Source of the DNA: a virus | IMG/VR virus record: IMGVR_UViG_3300040856_001489 | Span: 1 to 39,722 of that record | Reading direction: 5' to 3' (one strand) | DNA: 39,722 nt | Shown: positions 8,241 to 14,977 of the stretch, one piece after another | Layout: every line of letters starts with the position of its first letter | Position numbering within the stretch: the stretch's first letter is position 1 | Position numbers and translations under genes: made by a program | Notes under the pieces: generated by a model | The model's database searches: none | Told to the model about the DNA's origin: nothing | What the model saw: only the letters and a program-made list of their open reading frames with translations

Positions 8241-9170
8241 TTACCAAGTTATTCCTATATTTGATGAACTATTATATTGCCTCTCCTCAACTTTTGATAC
8301 AGTAAAACTTTCAGATGGTTTCCAATTATCTAATAAGAAACTTATATGCTTTACGAATCTATTGCACATTTCTTTGGAAGACATCCCAGACTCAGAACTC
8401 ATTGCCCACTCCCTACCTTTTCTTCCATATATTTTTCTTTGTTGAGAATCCATATCATACCAATATCTCATAGCATCCGCTACATCTTCAAAACTACATC
8501 TATCATCAAAGATGTACGGAGTAGGTACAGAACCTTGTAAAGACCTATTTGTTGGAAATACAGGCTTTACCCAATCTCCATGACTCTTATAAACACCTGT
8601 GTGATTAGAGGAAACCATAGAATCGAAGTTAATCCATTTACCGTTTTCATCTTGGAATCTACATTGGTCCTGCAATCCTCCGGTAACATTATTAATAATT
8701 GGTGTTCCTGCCATAATAGATTCTGCCCCACTTAATCCAAATCCCTCATTAGATGCTATATTCAAAGTAACATCTGATAAATTATACAAATAATTTAAAT
8801 GCTTAACACCTAACTTCTTTTCAGAAAGTATTATCTTATAGTCAGGGCAGATATTCTTTTTTACTTGCATCAAATCAGTACCGTTAGAATCAATGATTTG
8901 AGTATGCATCAATAAGGCAACGTGCTTTGATTCCTTTTTAGGTAGTCCATCACAAAATTTTCTAAATGCCAATATTACATCTCCAGGTTGCTTTCTTCTG
9001 ATATTCCTATTATTCCAAAATATAACAAAGGATACATCATTCTTCTGCTTAAACTCAGAACTAAATTTTACATAATCTTCGTAATCCTTATCTTCTTTGT
9101 CAATAGGATAGTAATACTTGCTGTTTATTCCGTGAGGTACAAATGCTGTATAGGTAGGTCTATTGCTCAT
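8241..9170 (-). CDS. C-terminal half of a split GT-B glycosyltransferase
   Basis: The 309-residue protein lacks the first Rossmann domain. It starts inside the interdomain linker (PTYTAFVPHGINSKYY, the usual 'vi.nGvd...f') and carries the complete donor-binding domain: VIFWNNRNIRRKQ, LMHTQIID, NEGFGLSGAESIMAGTP (E-x7-E as EGFGLSGAE) and INNVTGGLQDQC. The preceding gene encodes the missing N-terminal domain. The two overlap by 11 bases at ATGAGCAATAG, and this frame has its own ATG at 9170. Together they would make a roughly 500-residue enzyme of normal size. Whether they act as a two-chain enzyme or record a frameshift cannot be settled from sequence alone. Confidence 0.75.
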   Translation of the reverse strand: MSNRPTYTAFVPHGINSKYYYPIDKEDKDYEDYVKFSSEFKQKNDVSFVIFWNNRNIRRKQPGDVILAFRKFCDGLPKKESKHVALLMHTQIIDSNGTDLMQVKKNICPDYKIILSEKKLGVKHLNYLYNLSDVTLNIASNEGFGLSGAESIMAGTPIINNVTGGLQDQCRFQDENGKWINFDSMVSSNHTGVYKSHGDWVKPVFPTNRSLQGSVPTPYIFDDRCSFEDVADAMRYWYDMDSQQRKIYGRKGREWAMSSESGMSSKEMCNRFVKHISFLLDNWKPSESFTVSKVEERQYNSSSNIGITW

Positions 9171-9726
9171 CTAAATCTATTACTTTGTGATTAAAATTTC
9201 TTAAAACATTATTATGAATATTATGAGATTGCTTACTTATACCCAATATCATATCACAAGATGCATAAGACAAAAAGTTATAATTTGGAAAAGGTGTATC
9301 ATCCCAAATCGCATAATAAATAATTGGACATTGCTTTCTCACTTCATTCTCCATAGCATACAACCATTGCCAAAATCTTGGGTCAGTAAAGTGCAGTATA
9401 GCGGAAGGCTTAACTGTTCTCAGTAGATGTCTAAGTATTTGAGGATTACCATAACCAGACCAAGGCATAACCTTTACATCTGCGTGGTCTATCCCCAACT
9501 CATCATTTACATCTTTAGATACATCAATAATCTTGCCTTGTTCAGGATGTTCAATGGCAGCTCCTAACTGAAACCAATTATAGTGATTAGCTGTACCAAT
9601 AACAATCTCTCTACTCATCGTTCCGACTCCTGAATGTAATCTTAAGTCATCTGAGAGTAAAAGAATAGTTTCCTTCTTAGGTATTACTTTTTTAAGAGTT
9701 GGTAACTCTAAATTAGGTGTAGACAT
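9160..9726 (-). CDS. N-terminal half of a split GT-B glycosyltransferase
   Basis: The 188-residue protein matches the first domain of a GT-B enzyme: ILLLSDDLRLHSGVGTMSRE (glycine loop), YNWFQLGAA, ILHFTDPRFWQWL, and CDMILGISKQSHNI, which is the end-of-domain strand before the linker. It then stops (IDLDEQ, TAG at 9160-9162) just as the next gene starts the linker in another frame. It lacks any donor-binding E-x7-E, so it needs the downstream product to be an active transferase. A TATTTATA motif lies 28 bases upstream of the ATG, marking this as the likely first gene of the glycan operon. Confidence 0.7.
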   Translation of the reverse strand: MSTPNLELPTLKKVIPKKETILLLSDDLRLHSGVGTMSREIVIGTANHYNWFQLGAAIEHPEQGKIIDVSKDVNDELGIDHADVKVMPWSGYGNPQILRHLLRTVKPSAILHFTDPRFWQWLYAMENEVRKQCPIIYYAIWDDTPFPNYNFLSYASCDMILGISKQSHNIHNNVLRNFNHKVIDLDEQ

Positions 9727-9745
9727 AATTTATAATTTATAACGA

Positions 9746-10270
9746 CTATTTACTATAAATATAGTTTTCATCAATAATGAATACATCTTTTGATGCTTGA
9801 CTTGCTCTTGAATATTCAATTAATCTTTTTATAGAAATATCTTCCTTTGTAGTATCCTTCAATATAAAAAGCATATCACAATCAAAAAATAAATACTGAT
9901 ATCTTATATTAAAGTTATCTACATTAAATCTTGAGTTGTGAAATTTTTTGGGGAAGAAGCTCGTTTCCCTATGTTCAAAATGTGTTGGAATGTATTCTAT
10001 AAACTGATACTTTAGGTTCGTAGACATTTGTCTAATGTACCCATCAGCACCCCATTTATTACCTCCTCCCAATATGATAAAACTGTTATTAAATGCTTTT
10101 AGAATCATAAACAATCTTTTGATTGCAGTATGATTCTGATAATTAATACAACTTACAATTCCTATTTTAGGAAGGCAATTGCTTGAGTCGTTCTTTTTTC
10201 GGACACAAATCTTCTCGATCCTTGAACTCACAAAATTTACAATTTTTGTTTCTATCTCCTGAGACTGCAT
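9746..10270 (-). CDS. SLOG/DUF2493-like nucleotide-binding protein
   Basis: The frame encodes up to 174 residues. The core resembles the YspA/DUF2493 branch of SLOG Rossmann proteins: strand KIGIVSCINYQNHTAIKRLF, then SFIILGGGNKWGADGYIRQM (the phosphate-binding G-G-x-x-x-G-A-D), then YQFIEYIPTHF. DCDMLFIL occupies the late strand. These proteins bind nucleotides or nucleotide-derived ligands, but this phage branch has no proven function. The start is uncertain: ATG 10270 makes a 104-base overlap with the nuclease gene, a GTG at 10231 shortens it, and no ATG lies between the overlap and the first core strand. The stop is just upstream of the motif that precedes the glycan operon. Confidence 0.6.
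   Translation of the reverse strand: MQSQEIETKIVNFVSSRIEKICVRKKNDSSNCLPKIGIVSCINYQNHTAIKRLFMILKAFNNSFIILGGGNKWGADGYIRQMSTNLKYQFIEYIPTHFEHRETSFFPKKFHNSRFNVDNFNIRYQYLFFDCDMLFILKDTTKEDISIKRLIEYSRASQASKDVFIIDENYIYSK
9754..9761 (-). promoter_or_regulatory. TATTTATA motif, candidate phage promoter before the glycan operon
   Basis: The coding strand reads ACTATATTTATAGTAAATAG, with the core TATTTATA beginning 28 bases upstream of the ATG at 9726. The same core occurs before seven other genes that start after intergenic gaps. No -33 TTTG partner is visible. Confidence 0.4.
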
Positions 10271-11111
10271 AATAAACTTTATTTAAATTATATGAACCAT
10301 CATCATTAAAACAATATTTTACAAAAGAAGTTATATCGCCAACTACCTCTTCCAAAAAATCTCCCGGGGTAGGAAATGAATAAGTTGATATCCTATCCGT
10401 ACCATAGTCCAGTTTCCTTTTACATATTAAAAACTCAACATCTAAGTTCTCTAAAGGAACACCATACTGTTTTGAAAAGAACATCTTATATAAAATAAGT
10501 TGTGCTTGTTTTAGCCTATCCCCTCTCATATACTTATTCCAACCACTTGTACTTGTCTTTATATCTACAATCTTAACTACATTCATAAGTTTATCATATA
10601 AAACAATATCTATGAAAGCCAAGATATTAACGTTTAAACTATCCTCCACAGGAAGAAAAAGAGGTGCTTCAATACCTAATAAAGAATATCTTCTTGGATC
10701 AAAGTAAACGTCTTTAGTATTATCAAACTCTTCAAATATTTCAACTCCATCTTGCCAAAATTCGTGCATCTCTTCAGCAGATGTATAATTTTCAGAGTCT
10801 TGTATATCTCTTTGGTAGATATCAATCATATGCTGCCTAAGCATTGCTGGAAAACTATAATCCCTATACGAAGAGTCATCATTCATATAGAGAGTTAAAT
10901 AACTTTGCATAGTTTCGTGAAAGGCAGTACCAAACATAGTATGGATGGAAGGATCTTTCGTTCTTAAGTTTCTACCATATCCTAACTCCCAACTCTTAGG
11001 GCATTTAGCAAATTTAGAATACTGCGAGTATGAAATCCTCCCTCCATCCTCAGAAGATGTTGGATTGTCAAAAGATTCATCAATCCTCTTCTTTATCTCT
11101 TGTATGTTCAT
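10167..11111 (-). CDS. PD-(D/E)XK nuclease of the RecB/Cas4-like type
   Basis: The 314-residue protein shows YSQYSKFAKCPKSWELGY near the N-terminus (first cysteine of the set), then FGTAFHETMQSYL (conserved His). Next come FIDIVLYDKLMNVVKIVDIK, with the D...D-x-K nuclease core, and KQAQLILYKMFF (the QxxxY motif). A C-terminal C-x2-C-x7-C follows in NKNCKFCEFKDREDLCP. One N-terminal plus three C-terminal cysteines is the arrangement that holds an iron-sulfur cluster in AddB/Cas4-type nucleases, so an Fe-S cluster is likely. It probably trims or degrades DNA ends during recombination-dependent replication; a role in host DNA breakdown is possible. It overlaps the MazG-like gene by 32 bases. Confidence 0.85.
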   Translation of the reverse strand: MNIQEIKKRIDESFDNPTSSEDGGRISYSQYSKFAKCPKSWELGYGRNLRTKDPSIHTMFGTAFHETMQSYLTLYMNDDSSYRDYSFPAMLRQHMIDIYQRDIQDSENYTSAEEMHEFWQDGVEIFEEFDNTKDVYFDPRRYSLLGIEAPLFLPVEDSLNVNILAFIDIVLYDKLMNVVKIVDIKTSTSGWNKYMRGDRLKQAQLILYKMFFSKQYGVPLENLDVEFLICKRKLDYGTDRISTYSFPTPGDFLEEVVGDITSFVKYCFNDDGSYNLNKVYYAVSGDRNKNCKFCEFKDREDLCPKKERLKQLPS

Positions 11112-11292
11112 TTTCTTGTATTAGTTTTTCTAAATAAACAGTAGCATCCATCAACTCCTCTTGAAAATGAATCATCCATTGCAATACCGATAAGTCGTTT
11201 CTCTCCATAGTTACTCCGTACTTCTTCTCCCCAACTTCTGCTCTGCTTCTAATTTTATTAATTACTGATTCTTCAATCTTACTCATTGTCAA
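11080..11292 (-). CDS. Small MazG-like nucleotide pyrophosphohydrolase-type protein
   Basis: The 70-residue protein has RAEVGEKKYG, a central helix with SVLQWMIHFQEELMDATVYL (E-E-x2-D, residues near 43-52), and a charged tail. Many phages encode short proteins with this 'KYG...W..H..EElmDa..Yl' layout, distantly related to all-alpha MazG/dUTPase-like pyrophosphohydrolases that sanitise nucleotide pools. At this length it has only one acidic helix pair, so catalysis is uncertain. It overlaps both neighbours (14 and 32 bases) within the replication operon. Confidence 0.55.
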   Translation of the reverse strand: MTMSKIEESVINKIRSRAEVGEKKYGVTMERNDLSVLQWMIHFQEELMDATVYLEKLIQENEHTRDKEED

Positions 11293-11551
11293 AAATACTT
11301 GGGTCAGGAACAGATTCTTTTAAAACTTCTCCACAGTCAGCACATCTCAATAATTGAATAGGTGCTAATTGGTCAGTTGATTGACCTGTGATAATCTTAC
11401 TAATCTTCTTAACAATGAAACTTGGTGTAAAAAATAAACCATCACAACCGCTACATCTTAGGGTAGGTTGTTCCGATAAGTTAATGTTCATTGCTTGTGG
11501 TTGTGGTTGTGGTGGCTTACCTGCCCCACCTAAGCCAATTACTTTACTCAT
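11279..11551 (-). CDS. Small zinc-ribbon protein
   Basis: The 90-residue protein has two CxxC knuckles, C33-SG-C36 and C70-AD-C73, separated by 33 residues, which would coordinate one zinc ion. The N-terminus is a low-complexity glycine and proline/glutamine stretch (residues 7-20). There is no catalytic motif. Small zinc ribbons in phages often act as DNA-binding or transcription factors, but nothing here identifies the partner. It lies directly downstream of the polymerase region. Confidence 0.6.
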   Translation of the reverse strand: MSKVIGLGGAGKPPQPQPQAMNINLSEQPTLRCSGCDGLFFTPSFIVKKISKIITGQSTDQLAPIQLLRCADCGEVLKESVPDPSIFDNE

Positions 11552-11565
11552 AATTTGAAATTTAG

Positions 11566-11634
11566 TTATTCATTATTATCTACGTCAACTGCGAATATAA
11601 TCAAAATAATTAATAAAAACAACAGTATCAACAT
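11566..11634 (-). CDS. Possible 22-residue single-span membrane microprotein
   Basis: An ATG at 11634 opens a 22-codon frame with MLILLFLLIILIIFAVDVD followed by three polar residues and TAA at 11566-11568. The first 16 residues are almost wholly aliphatic, enough for one transmembrane helix with an acidic tail. The frame fills the gap between the polymerase and zinc-ribbon genes. An AT-rich gap could give such a frame by chance, so the call is tentative. Confidence 0.3.
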   Translation of the reverse strand: MLILLFLLIILIIFAVDVDNNE

Positions 11635-11650
11635 ATTATATATTTTTTAT

Positions 11651-13969
11651 TTAGTGACCTTCCCTAAAATTATTAGATATTTCGGGAGGTGCTTTTAAAG
11701 TAACACCTTCTAACTTAGTAGTGTTCTCCATTATATCTTTAACAATAGGAGCAAACTCTTCAACGTGATTCTCTTCAATCTCTATAACAAGTTGGTCATG
11801 TATTTGAGCAATAACTTGACCATCCCATCCTCTTTCCTTCAAGGCTCTATTAATCATCAATGCAGACCTATTTACAATAGATGCAGCTAAGGATTGAATT
11901 TGAAAATTGAGGGAGGAATTATAAGCATTCTTTATATCTCTATATAAATTTATAGCCTCTTCATTACCTATCTTCTTCATAAGACCATCCCTAAAATCAT
12001 AATCTAATAATCGGTCTCCATACTTGTCATATACTGATTTACCTCTCCATAAATGTCTTGTTCTTCCCAATACATTTTTAATCATACCAGTCTGCTCAAA
12101 CTCTTTCTTAGACCTTTCAATCCATTCCGCAACACCAGGGAATCCCTCTAAGTAGGCATCTCTTAATGCTTCCCCTTCTTTCTTCTTTATATTAAGACTT
12201 TTTGCTAAAGCAAATCCTGACATACCATAAGCAATACCTAAAGCATATGCCTTTGCCTTTTGTCTTTTCGGGGCATCCACTTTTTTCAAATAATTTTCGG
12301 CTTTCTTGTCAGGAGACACCCCCTCCAATTTCTCGGTGCGTATCGCTACGGTGCTGTAAAAATCGTGACCCTTATTAAATATTTCTTGTAAATTTTTATC
12401 TCTTGAGATACTTGCAAAGATGTGGGGTTCTAATGATTCATAATCTGAATCTATAAACTTATACCCTTTTCTTCTAACGAAGAATTCTCTAATTCTATTG
12501 TTGAACTTTAATACAATAGGATTATCCTCTCCATCTTCTTTAGGTTTTGGCAACTGTTGAAGATCACTACCATATCTTCCTGACACCGTTCCGTGCTGTT
12601 TAAAGTAAGGATAAAATACTCCATCTATATGCTGTTCTAATAGTCTTTCTACATAGGTAGAATTAATCTTAACTAACCTATTGTATATTCTTAATTTTTC
12701 TGCCCACTTATATATTGAGGAAATGCTTTCTATAAAGGTATCATCAAATTGAGGACTTCCTGATGGTGTACTTGATAACGGCTTTAAGTTCATATACTTA
12801 AATGCAATTTCAGATAAGTGCTTCTTGGATTGGATATTTATTAAGTCTCCACCATTTGCTTCTCGCCACAATTCTAAACTTATCTTCATAAGTTCCAGAT
12901 CAGGAATGCCATGTTCTGATGTTGGGTCTTGTAAGAATCTTTTATAAGGAGAATCTTCTAACTTCTCCAATTCTTTCTTAAGGATTCTTGGGTCTCCTTT
13001 AGCATCCAAAGGTAAAGGAAGATTAGCATATTTAGCAAGATACTTAGCATACTTTCCTCGGTTCTTAGGTGGAAATGAAGTAACATAGCATTGCTCAAAT
13101 AGCCAAGTCTTTGTAGTAGGCAAGGATACTAACTCTTCTATAACTTCATCTTTTATAGACTTCATCTCCTCTTCTATTTCTACTTTAGTTGTTTGAAGAA
13201 GTTTTAAATCTAAAGCAATACCTTTTCTTTCCATAGGTATCGTAACTTCTTTGTACACAGGCATTACTTCATCCTCGAAAAAGAACTTTTCTAATCCTTC
13301 TTGATAAATCTTCTTTATGAAATAGTGAGCAACTCTTAAAGTTAAATCAGTATCAGCAGAAGCATACTTAGACAATATCTCAAAGTCTGCTTTGTAGATT
13401 TCAAAGTTTTTCTTGGTTACAGATCCTCCATTCTTTAAAATACTATCTTTTAGTTCTATCTGTTCTTTATTAGCTTCTTCTTCTACATTCAATCCTAATT
13501 CTTTCTGATACATCTGAGCGATAGCCTTTAAAGCAAAAGGCTTTCCAAACATAAATGCACCTTCCTCTTGTACCGTATGCACAGCTAATATAGTTTCAAT
13601 CCATAGTTCAGGAAGTAAATCTATTCCGTAATCATTAAGTATTATCCCAGTATCAAAAGAAGCATTGTGCATAATAAGTTTCTTACTTTGCTTCTTTAAT
13701 TGTAGGAATACATTGTACAACATCTCCCGAGATTTTATATCTTCTATTATGATATCATCTAAGGTATCTGTACTTGGATTATATTTTTTGGTAGGTAGAT
13801 AAAATCCATTTCCAATTTTGGTGCTAAATGAAGCACCAATTATCTTGTCAGTTCTAATGTTTACACCGGTGGTTTCAGTATCTACAGCAACAATGTCAGA
13901 ATTGTTGATACAATCTAATAACTCTAAATAAGTATGGTAGTCTAATATTGTCTTATATACCTTATCCAA
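11651..13969 (-). CDS. DNA polymerase I family (family A) replicative polymerase with 3'-5' exonuclease domain
   Basis: The 772-residue protein has an N-terminal DEDDy proofreading domain: ExoI in VAVDTETTGV (D-x-E), ExoII in IMHNASFDTGI, ExoIII in YASADTDL (YxxxD). The family A polymerase domain follows. TVSGRYGSDLQQLP is the template-binding TGR region and FIDSDYESLEPHIFA is motif A with the catalytic Asp. KRQKAKAYALGIAYGMSG is motif B, with R, K and Y kept but Leu at the position of E. coli Phe762. IAQIHDQLVIEI is motif C (HDQ for HDE). There is no 5' nuclease domain; a separate gene at 20149-21189 supplies that activity. It is the main candidate for the phage replicase. Confidence 0.93.
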   Translation of the reverse strand: MDKVYKTILDYHTYLELLDCINNSDIVAVDTETTGVNIRTDKIIGASFSTKIGNGFYLPTKKYNPSTDTLDDIIIEDIKSREMLYNVFLQLKKQSKKLIMHNASFDTGIILNDYGIDLLPELWIETILAVHTVQEEGAFMFGKPFALKAIAQMYQKELGLNVEEEANKEQIELKDSILKNGGSVTKKNFEIYKADFEILSKYASADTDLTLRVAHYFIKKIYQEGLEKFFFEDEVMPVYKEVTIPMERKGIALDLKLLQTTKVEIEEEMKSIKDEVIEELVSLPTTKTWLFEQCYVTSFPPKNRGKYAKYLAKYANLPLPLDAKGDPRILKKELEKLEDSPYKRFLQDPTSEHGIPDLELMKISLELWREANGGDLINIQSKKHLSEIAFKYMNLKPLSSTPSGSPQFDDTFIESISSIYKWAEKLRIYNRLVKINSTYVERLLEQHIDGVFYPYFKQHGTVSGRYGSDLQQLPKPKEDGEDNPIVLKFNNRIREFFVRRKGYKFIDSDYESLEPHIFASISRDKNLQEIFNKGHDFYSTVAIRTEKLEGVSPDKKAENYLKKVDAPKRQKAKAYALGIAYGMSGFALAKSLNIKKKEGEALRDAYLEGFPGVAEWIERSKKEFEQTGMIKNVLGRTRHLWRGKSVYDKYGDRLLDYDFRDGLMKKIGNEEAINLYRDIKNAYNSSLNFQIQSLAASIVNRSALMINRALKERGWDGQVIAQIHDQLVIEIEENHVEEFAPIVKDIMENTTKLEGVTLKAPPEISNNFREGH

Positions 13970-13981
13970 AACTTTAATATA

Positions 13982-14248
13982 TTATTTTTTCTTGTATCTT
14001 GGATTACCAAATAATTGTATAGCTATTATTTTACCCAATCCTGAAGATACTATATAGATAATCATCATATAAGCATCTCCCGACAAAACTGCACTAACTC
14101 CTATTGTTGTTGCGATAAGCCAAATAGCAGACATCACAACGGTAATCACAGTTAAATATACAACTTTATTTTCATAACTGTACTTTATATCAAAAACTTT
14201 TAGAACAGATTGTATTATTTGTAGTATTGCTACTATAAAATAATCCAT
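13982..14248 (-). CDS. Small integral membrane protein, unknown function
   Basis: The 88-residue protein has about three hydrophobic segments (roughly residues 3-18, 31-52 and 60-80) and a basic tail (NPRYKKK), predicting a polytopic inner-membrane protein with a cytoplasmic C-terminus. It has no cleavable signal and no recognised motif. It starts 4 bases after the stop of the upstream gene and ends 12 bases before the polymerase start, so it is cotranscribed with replication genes. Confidence 0.6.
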   Translation of the reverse strand: MDYFIVAILQIIQSVLKVFDIKYSYENKVVYLTVITVVMSAIWLIATTIGVSAVLSGDAYMMIIYIVSSGLGKIIAIQLFGNPRYKKK

Positions 14249-14252
14249 ACAT

Positions 14253-14504
14253 CTATACTCTATTAGTTTCCAACAATTCTATGAGTTTTTCTAAATCTTC
14301 TTTATCAGTAAATCTAAAATCTTCATACTCAAATATTTCTACATACCAAGAATTATCGTCTAAGATTTCATCGTTGGATGTTGTAATAAGAGAAAAATGC
14401 TTAAAGTCATAAGTGTAATAGTAGAAACCATCATCACATCCTGACTCTTCTCGGGAAACTTCTATTTTATCGAAGTTTAAATCAATTAAATCTTGTTCTT
14501 TCAT
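14253..14504 (-). CDS. Small acidic protein of unknown function
   Basis: The 83-residue protein is strongly acidic and rich in aromatic residues (FYYYTYDFKHFSLIT, WYVEIFEYEDFRF), suggesting a small beta-sheet domain followed by a C-terminal helix (DLEKLIELLE). It has no cysteine pairs or membrane segment. It is not recognised. Small acidic proteins in phage replication operons are sometimes inhibitors of host functions, but nothing in the sequence proves this here. Confidence 0.6.
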   Translation of the reverse strand: MKEQDLIDLNFDKIEVSREESGCDDGFYYYTYDFKHFSLITTSNDEILDDNSWYVEIFEYEDFRFTDKEDLEKLIELLETNRV

Positions 14505-14517
14505 AACATTATTTTAT

Positions 14518-14796
14518 TTAAAATTCACCATATAAATCATACTTTTTAGGCTTCGGCTTCTCTACTTGTATTACATCGTGCCTAATTACGAAAAGTTCTC
14601 CATTTAAAGGAGATAGCCTATAATCTCCTCTATAATCATTATTCCTCATATATTCACTCATAACTTCTATAATTCCCTCTATAACTTCTCCATTTATAGG
14701 TTTATTGTTTTCATCCACTAACATCCACCTATCTCCTGGAGGTACTCTATTTGCTATGAGTATGTTTGTTTCCTGTATCTGTTCTTGACTCATCAC
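14518..14796 (-). CDS. Small protein of unknown function
   Basis: The 92-residue protein has a central segment RVPPGDRWMLVDENNKPING, a helix EVIEGIIEVMSEYM and a basic-aromatic C-terminus (KPKPKKYDLYGEF). It overlaps the end of the upstream gene by 50 bases if translation begins at ATG 14796; the next codon is also ATG. No family was recognised. The overlap with an equally plausible frame suggests real, compressed coding. Confidence 0.55.
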   Translation of the reverse strand: MMSQEQIQETNILIANRVPPGDRWMLVDENNKPINGEVIEGIIEVMSEYMRNNDYRGDYRLSPLNGELFVIRHDVIQVEKPKPKKYDLYGEF

Positions 14797-14971
14797 TATT
14801 AACTTTTGATTTTAAAATATTATATGCTTCAAAAATAGATTGAAAGAAATCTTCATTAGAACTTTTATTTAATTCATTTGCTAAAACCAAAACTTCTTCT
14901 CTAATTCCATACTTTTCAGCATCAAACAATACATCCTCCAAAGATTTACTCGTATAATATCTATCTATCAT
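14747..14971 (-). CDS. Small helical protein of unknown function
   Basis: The 74-residue protein is mostly alpha-helical by composition (LEDVLFDAEKYGIREEVLVL, then FFQSIFEAYNILKSKV) with a polar tail rich in Ser, Thr, Lys and His. It starts 6 bases after the stop of nrdA and overlaps the next gene by 50 bases. No motif was recognised. Confidence 0.5.
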   Translation of the reverse strand: MIDRYYTSKSLEDVLFDAEKYGIREEVLVLANELNKSSNEDFFQSIFEAYNILKSKVNSDESRTDTGNKHTHSK

Positions 14972-14977
14972 ATTAAA

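Noticed and set aside
8988-9194. Plus-strand open frame over a glycosyltransferase gene
   Set aside because: It is a shadow of the minus-strand gene, as are all other plus-strand frames: unstructured translation, no motif, and no intergenic leader.
14253-14971. Cluster of small genes between nrdA and the polymerase as an anti-defence island
   Set aside because: Small acidic or helical proteins fit such a role, but no motif or family supports it.
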